The notes under the pieces were generated by a model that was not told the DNA's origin, ran no database searches, and was given only the letters and a program-made list of their open reading frames with translations. A DNA stretch of 64,000 bases from Sphingomonas carotinifaciens. GTDB lineage: Bacteria; Pseudomonadota; Alphaproteobacteria; Sphingomonadales; Sphingomonadaceae. This document shows, one piece after another, positions 61,364 to 64,000 of this stretch (position 1 is its first letter; every line of letters starts with the position of its first letter). Position numbers and translations under genes: made by a program. The stretch spans positions 2,866,001 to 2,930,000 of the forward strand of contig NZ_WSUT01000005.1 of assembly GCF_009789535.1 (NCBI RefSeq), in the 5' to 3' direction.

Positions 61364-62056
61364 CTACACGCCGCGCCAGGCGAGCGGGCCTGGGGTCGCG
61401 TCAGCCGAGAAGTCGATTTGGAGGACGCGACGCCGTCGAGGCGGATCGGCCGCTAGCGAGGCGTGAACGATTGACGTGGCGTAGAGCCAAACATCACCCC
61501 GTTCGGCAAGACAGAGCCGCTCGCCTAAGGTAGTCACAACTCGTCCGATCTCTGCTTCGGGCAGGCGCCCCAATCTATGCGAGCCGGGCACGATGCGTAG
61601 CGGCGCGTTGCGCTCGTCAATCGCATCCAGGTGCACGCGCAGCGTCACCATGCGCTCGAGTATCTCGAATGGCGGCTCCACCTGGATCAGCCCGGACTTC
61701 ACCGTCCACGGACCGTACCCCTCCGTGTCGATACGCTCCTCGACGACGATCGTGCGGTCTTGGTGCCAGCCGAGCGCCCAGTTCCTCTCTGCGGTCTTGT
61801 CGAACAAGATTGCACGTACGGGGCGAGCCTGTTCCCCAAGCGCAGACACCGCGATCACGCCAATCGGTCCAGCGTTACCAAGGAAGGGTCGCAGCTGCCG
61901 CCCCTCCCCTATCCGCACGCCCGGCCTGCTCGTCGGCAGCGCGACCAAGGCAGTCTCGAGGCGACCGCACGTACCTTCGTCCAGAGCTTGCGCGAACAGC
62001 TGGGCGCCATCATCGTTGAGGGTAAGGTCAGCGGAGCGGCAGACGGCTGAGAGCAT
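61364..62056 (-). CDS. Phytanoyl-CoA dioxygenase-family (Fe(II)/2-oxoglutarate) protein
   Basis: 230 aa. Jelly-roll fold with the iron triad HxD...H: His 98 and Asp 100 in LGWHQDRTIVV, His 198 in SIVHASLAADPPRRRR, followed by the Arg-rich segment that can bind 2-oxoglutarate. PLRIVPGSHRLGRLPEAEI is characteristic of PhyH. The small size fits the bacterial subgroup acting on small molecules. No signal peptide. It precedes the phosphatase gene; function in the pair is unknown. Confidence 0.88.
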   Translation of the reverse strand: MLSAVCRSADLTLNDDGAQLFAQALDEGTCGRLETALVALPTSRPGVRIGEGRQLRPFLGNAGPIGVIAVSALGEQARPVRAILFDKTAERNWALGWHQDRTIVVEERIDTEGYGPWTVKSGLIQVEPPFEILERMVTLRVHLDAIDERNAPLRIVPGSHRLGRLPEAEIGRVVTTLGERLCLAERGDVWLYATSIVHASLAADPPRRRRVLQIDFSADATPGPLAWRGV

Positions 62057-62221
62057 GAGGCTGAGGCTAGCGCGACCTACCCTCGGCGTCGACCCGACTC
62101 ACAGCACGAAGCCGCTGCGCGGCATTGACGTTCGCGGTGGAGGTAACGCGTCAGCGCTGAGGTTTGGCCCTGCGGCATCGGGGGCAGACGATGGAGTTCC
62201 TTCAACAAGAGGAACCCTGTC

Positions 62222-63127
62222 ATGACGACGTCACCGACCGAAGCACCTGTCACCCCGCTGCGTCAGCGAATGCTCGACGACATGGCGATGCGTTCGATGC
62301 GGGCGCGGACGCAGCATGACTATGTCCGCCACGTTCGCGCCTTCGCGGCGTTCCTTAAACGCTCGCCGGATACCGCAACGGCAGAGGATGTACGGCGCTT
62401 CCAGGCCCACCAGCGCGAGCACGGCACCAGCGAGTCCGTTATCGGCGCCACGGTATCGGCGCTGCGCTTCCTGTTCGGGGTGACGCTCGACCGGCCCGAC
62501 CTGTCGCGCAAGCTGGTGCTGGCGCCGCGGCCCCGGAAACTGCCGGATGTACTGAGCGTCGATGAGGCCGGACGGCTGCTGGAGGCGGCACCGGGCATCA
62601 AGTACCGGGCCGCGCTCGGCGTGGCATACGGCGCCCGCCTGCGCGTGTCGGAGGTGGCGCACCTCAAGGCCGACGACATCGACAGCAGGCGGATGCTCAT
62701 CCGCATTGAGAAGGGCAAGGGTCGCAAGGACCGCAATGCGATGCTGTCGCCGCAACTGCTTGAGCTGCTGCGGCTCTGGTGGCGTGAGGGAAAGCGGCGC
62801 AGTGTCCTGCTACCGCACGGCTGGTTGTTCCCGAGCCGCAGCTACACCGACCCGATCTCGACCCGGCAGCTGCACCGCGCCGTTTGCGAAGCGGCCGAGG
62901 CAGCGGGCATCCGCAAGCGCGTCAGTCCACACACGTTGCGGCACAGTTTCGCGACGCATCTGCTCGAACAGGACGTCAACATCCGCGTCATCCAGGTGCT
63001 GCTCGGGCACAGCAAGCTCGAGACCACCGCGCTCTACACCAAGGTCGCGACGCGCACGATCCGCGCGGTGACCGGGCCGCTCGACCAGTTGATGGCGCTG
63101 ATGGACGACAGGACGCCGGCCGGGTGA
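62222..63127 (+). CDS. Tyrosine-type recombinase of IS91-like element, copy 2
   Basis: 301 aa, about nine tenths identical to copy 1 by eye. Catalytic Arg in RVSEVAHLKADD, HTLRHSFATHLLEQD, and the GHSKLETTALYTKV nucleophile are all present. Differences include an R for G at GARLRVSEV and C for H near AVCEAAEA. An intact enzyme is expected. Confidence 0.92.
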   Translation: MTTSPTEAPVTPLRQRMLDDMAMRSMRARTQHDYVRHVRAFAAFLKRSPDTATAEDVRRFQAHQREHGTSESVIGATVSALRFLFGVTLDRPDLSRKLVLAPRPRKLPDVLSVDEAGRLLEAAPGIKYRAALGVAYGARLRVSEVAHLKADDIDSRRMLIRIEKGKGRKDRNAMLSPQLLELLRLWWREGKRRSVLLPHGWLFPSRSYTDPISTRQLHRAVCEAAEAAGIRKRVSPHTLRHSFATHLLEQDVNIRVIQVLLGHSKLETTALYTKVATRTIRAVTGPLDQLMALMDDRTPAG

Positions 63128-63134
63128 CGCCCGC

Positions 63135-64000
63135 ATGCGCGCCTCCATCGAGGTCGCCGAAATCTTCCGCGCTGCCGGTTCTGCATACCGGGCTGCTCGT
63201 GCCGGGCATCTGAGCCTCGACCAGCTCAAGGTCATGTCGGCCATCGAGCATTGCCGTACCGCCGTCATGCGCGGGCACGTCGAAGCCTGCACTGACTGCG
63301 GGCACTGGCGGGTCTCCTACAACTCCTGCCGCAACCGGCACTGTCCGCGGTGCCAGGGCGCGGTCGCACGCACCTGGCTCGCCGAGCGCGAGGCCGACTT
63401 GCTGCCGGTCGGCTACTTCCACGTCGTCTTCACGCTGCCCGCCGAGGTTGCCGATATCGCCCTCCAGAACAAGGCGGCGGTTTACGGGCTGCTGTTCCAG
63501 GCGGCGTCGGAGACGATGACGACCATCGCCATCGACCCGAAGCACCTCGGCGCGCGCATCGGCATCACCGCAGTGCTGCACACCTGGGGTTCAGCGATGA
63601 CCCACCATCCGCACATCCACATGGTTGTTCCAGGCGGCGGGCTGTCGCCGGATGGCAGCCGCTGGGTGTCGTCACGCCCGGCGTTCCTGCTGCCGGTGCG
63701 TGTCCTCGGCAAGCTGTTCCGCCGCCTGTTCCTGAGCCGGCTGACGGCGCTACACGACGCCGGGCGGCTCGGCTTCCATGGCAGCCTCGCGCACCTTGCC
63801 AACCGGCGCACCTTCCTGCGGCACCTAGCTCCGGTTCGGAAGAAGCGTTGGGTCGTCTATGCCAAGCCGCCATTCGCCGGGCCAGAGACGGTGCTGGCCT
63901 ATCTGTCGTGCTACACCCACCGCGTCGCTATTTCGAACAGCCGGCTCCTGCGCTTCGACCAGACCGGCGTCACCTTCCGCTACAAGGATTATCGCCGCGC
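63135..64000 (+). CDS. IS91 family HUH transposase, copy 2 (C-terminus beyond window)
   Basis: Starts ATG 63135 (copy 1 uses GTG) and stays open to the window edge, about 288 codons. The zinc-finger Cys cluster (CTDCGHWRVSYNSCRNRHCP) and the HUH motif in HHPHIHMVVPGGG are intact. Compared with copy 1, an S-C-Y replaces S-R-Y in the YLSRYTHRVAIS segment. Confidence 0.92.
   Translation, partial: MRASIEVAEIFRAAGSAYRAARAGHLSLDQLKVMSAIEHCRTAVMRGHVEACTDCGHWRVSYNSCRNRHCPRCQGAVARTWLAEREADLLPVGYFHVVFTLPAEVADIALQNKAAVYGLLFQAASETMTTIAIDPKHLGARIGITAVLHTWGSAMTHHPHIHMVVPGGGLSPDGSRWVSSRPAFLLPVRVLGKLFRRLFLSRLTALHDAGRLGFHGSLAHLANRRTFLRHLAPVRKKRWVVYAKPPFAGPETVLAYLSCYTHRVAISNSRLLRFDQTGVTFRYKDYRR

Larger units (their letters stand above)
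62104..64000 (+). mobile_element. IS91-like element with tyrosine recombinase, copy 2 (incomplete at window end)
   Basis: Starts at the same GCACGAAGCCGCTGCG boundary as copy 1, with 118 bp of leader before the recombinase ATG. It carries the same two genes with many silent and some amino-acid changes, so it is a related element, not a recent duplicate. The right end lies beyond the window. Confidence 0.75.

Noticed and set aside
1..64000. CRISPR array, rRNA or tRNA genes
   Set aside because: No regularly spaced identical repeats and no cloverleaf or rRNA-like sequence was seen.

Overview
The window looks like a chromosomal segment of an alphaproteobacterium of the Sphingomonadaceae (Sphingomonas or a close relative). 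The reasons are high GC, seven TonB-dependent receptor loci (six intact or nearly so, one decayed), a zinc-less MucR regulator, an HU gene, small sphingomonad-type DUF proteins (DUF6481, DUF5818, DUF6607, DUF2141), and SDR, LysR, sulfatase and molybdenum-oxidase genes in short overlapping operons. No rRNA, tRNA or CRISPR array is visible.

Layout. 1-20.8 kb is orderly. It holds a DUF6481 end, DUF2141, a TonB receptor translationally coupled to a PI-phospholipase C, an L,D-transpeptidase lipoprotein, an S9 oligopeptidase, HU, DUF5818, MucR, two small unknown genes, an AraC regulator, a Fur-box-preceded heme-type TonB receptor with DUF6607, another TonB receptor, a DUF2946-like protein, a decayed TonB receptor and a chemotaxis receptor. 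20.9-23.6 kb is a graveyard: an IS481-like end, a broken IS3 transposase and a broken Crp/Fnr gene. 23.7-30.3 kb is a detoxification/oxidative-stress cluster: alpha/beta hydrolase, an epoxide hydrolase fused in frame to an exported royal-jelly/dopachrome-type protein, catalase-like, DJ-1/PfpI, SDR, SnoaL, SDR. An IS3-family insertion cuts off the last SDR. 31.6-50.3 kb lies between two identical 1237-bp IS3 copies. It carries an integrase scrap, a GAF plus MHYT-GGDEF-EAL pair, an IS91-like element, two LysR-centred redox/hydrolase loci, a CDP-glycerol-transferase-like gene, and an operon for a periplasmic PQQ/molybdenum dehydrogenase chain. 51.5-62 kb holds a broken BrnA-like antitoxin, a siderophore-type TonB receptor with a PepSY reductase, a sulfatase with its own formylglycine-generating enzyme divergent from a TonB receptor, a phytanoyl-CoA-type dioxygenase and a small tyrosine phosphatase. 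From 62.1 kb a second, diverged IS91-like element runs off the window.

How the genes work together. Most functional units are envelope import plus processing pairs: receptor with phospholipase, receptor with DUF6607, receptor with PepSY, receptor with sulfatase and FGE. Accessory redox modules sit among mobile-element debris.

The most unusual signal is a dispersed 64-bp intergenic element. I find ten copies between 22.9 and 60.9 kb, all in the same orientation. Each has a fixed 6-16-25-17 architecture (GACCCA box, a GNCATTCG block, a 25-nt spacer, a GNCGTTCGTTCAT block). Several copies start at or just after the stop codon of a plus-strand gene. No copy with this architecture was found in the first 22 kb.
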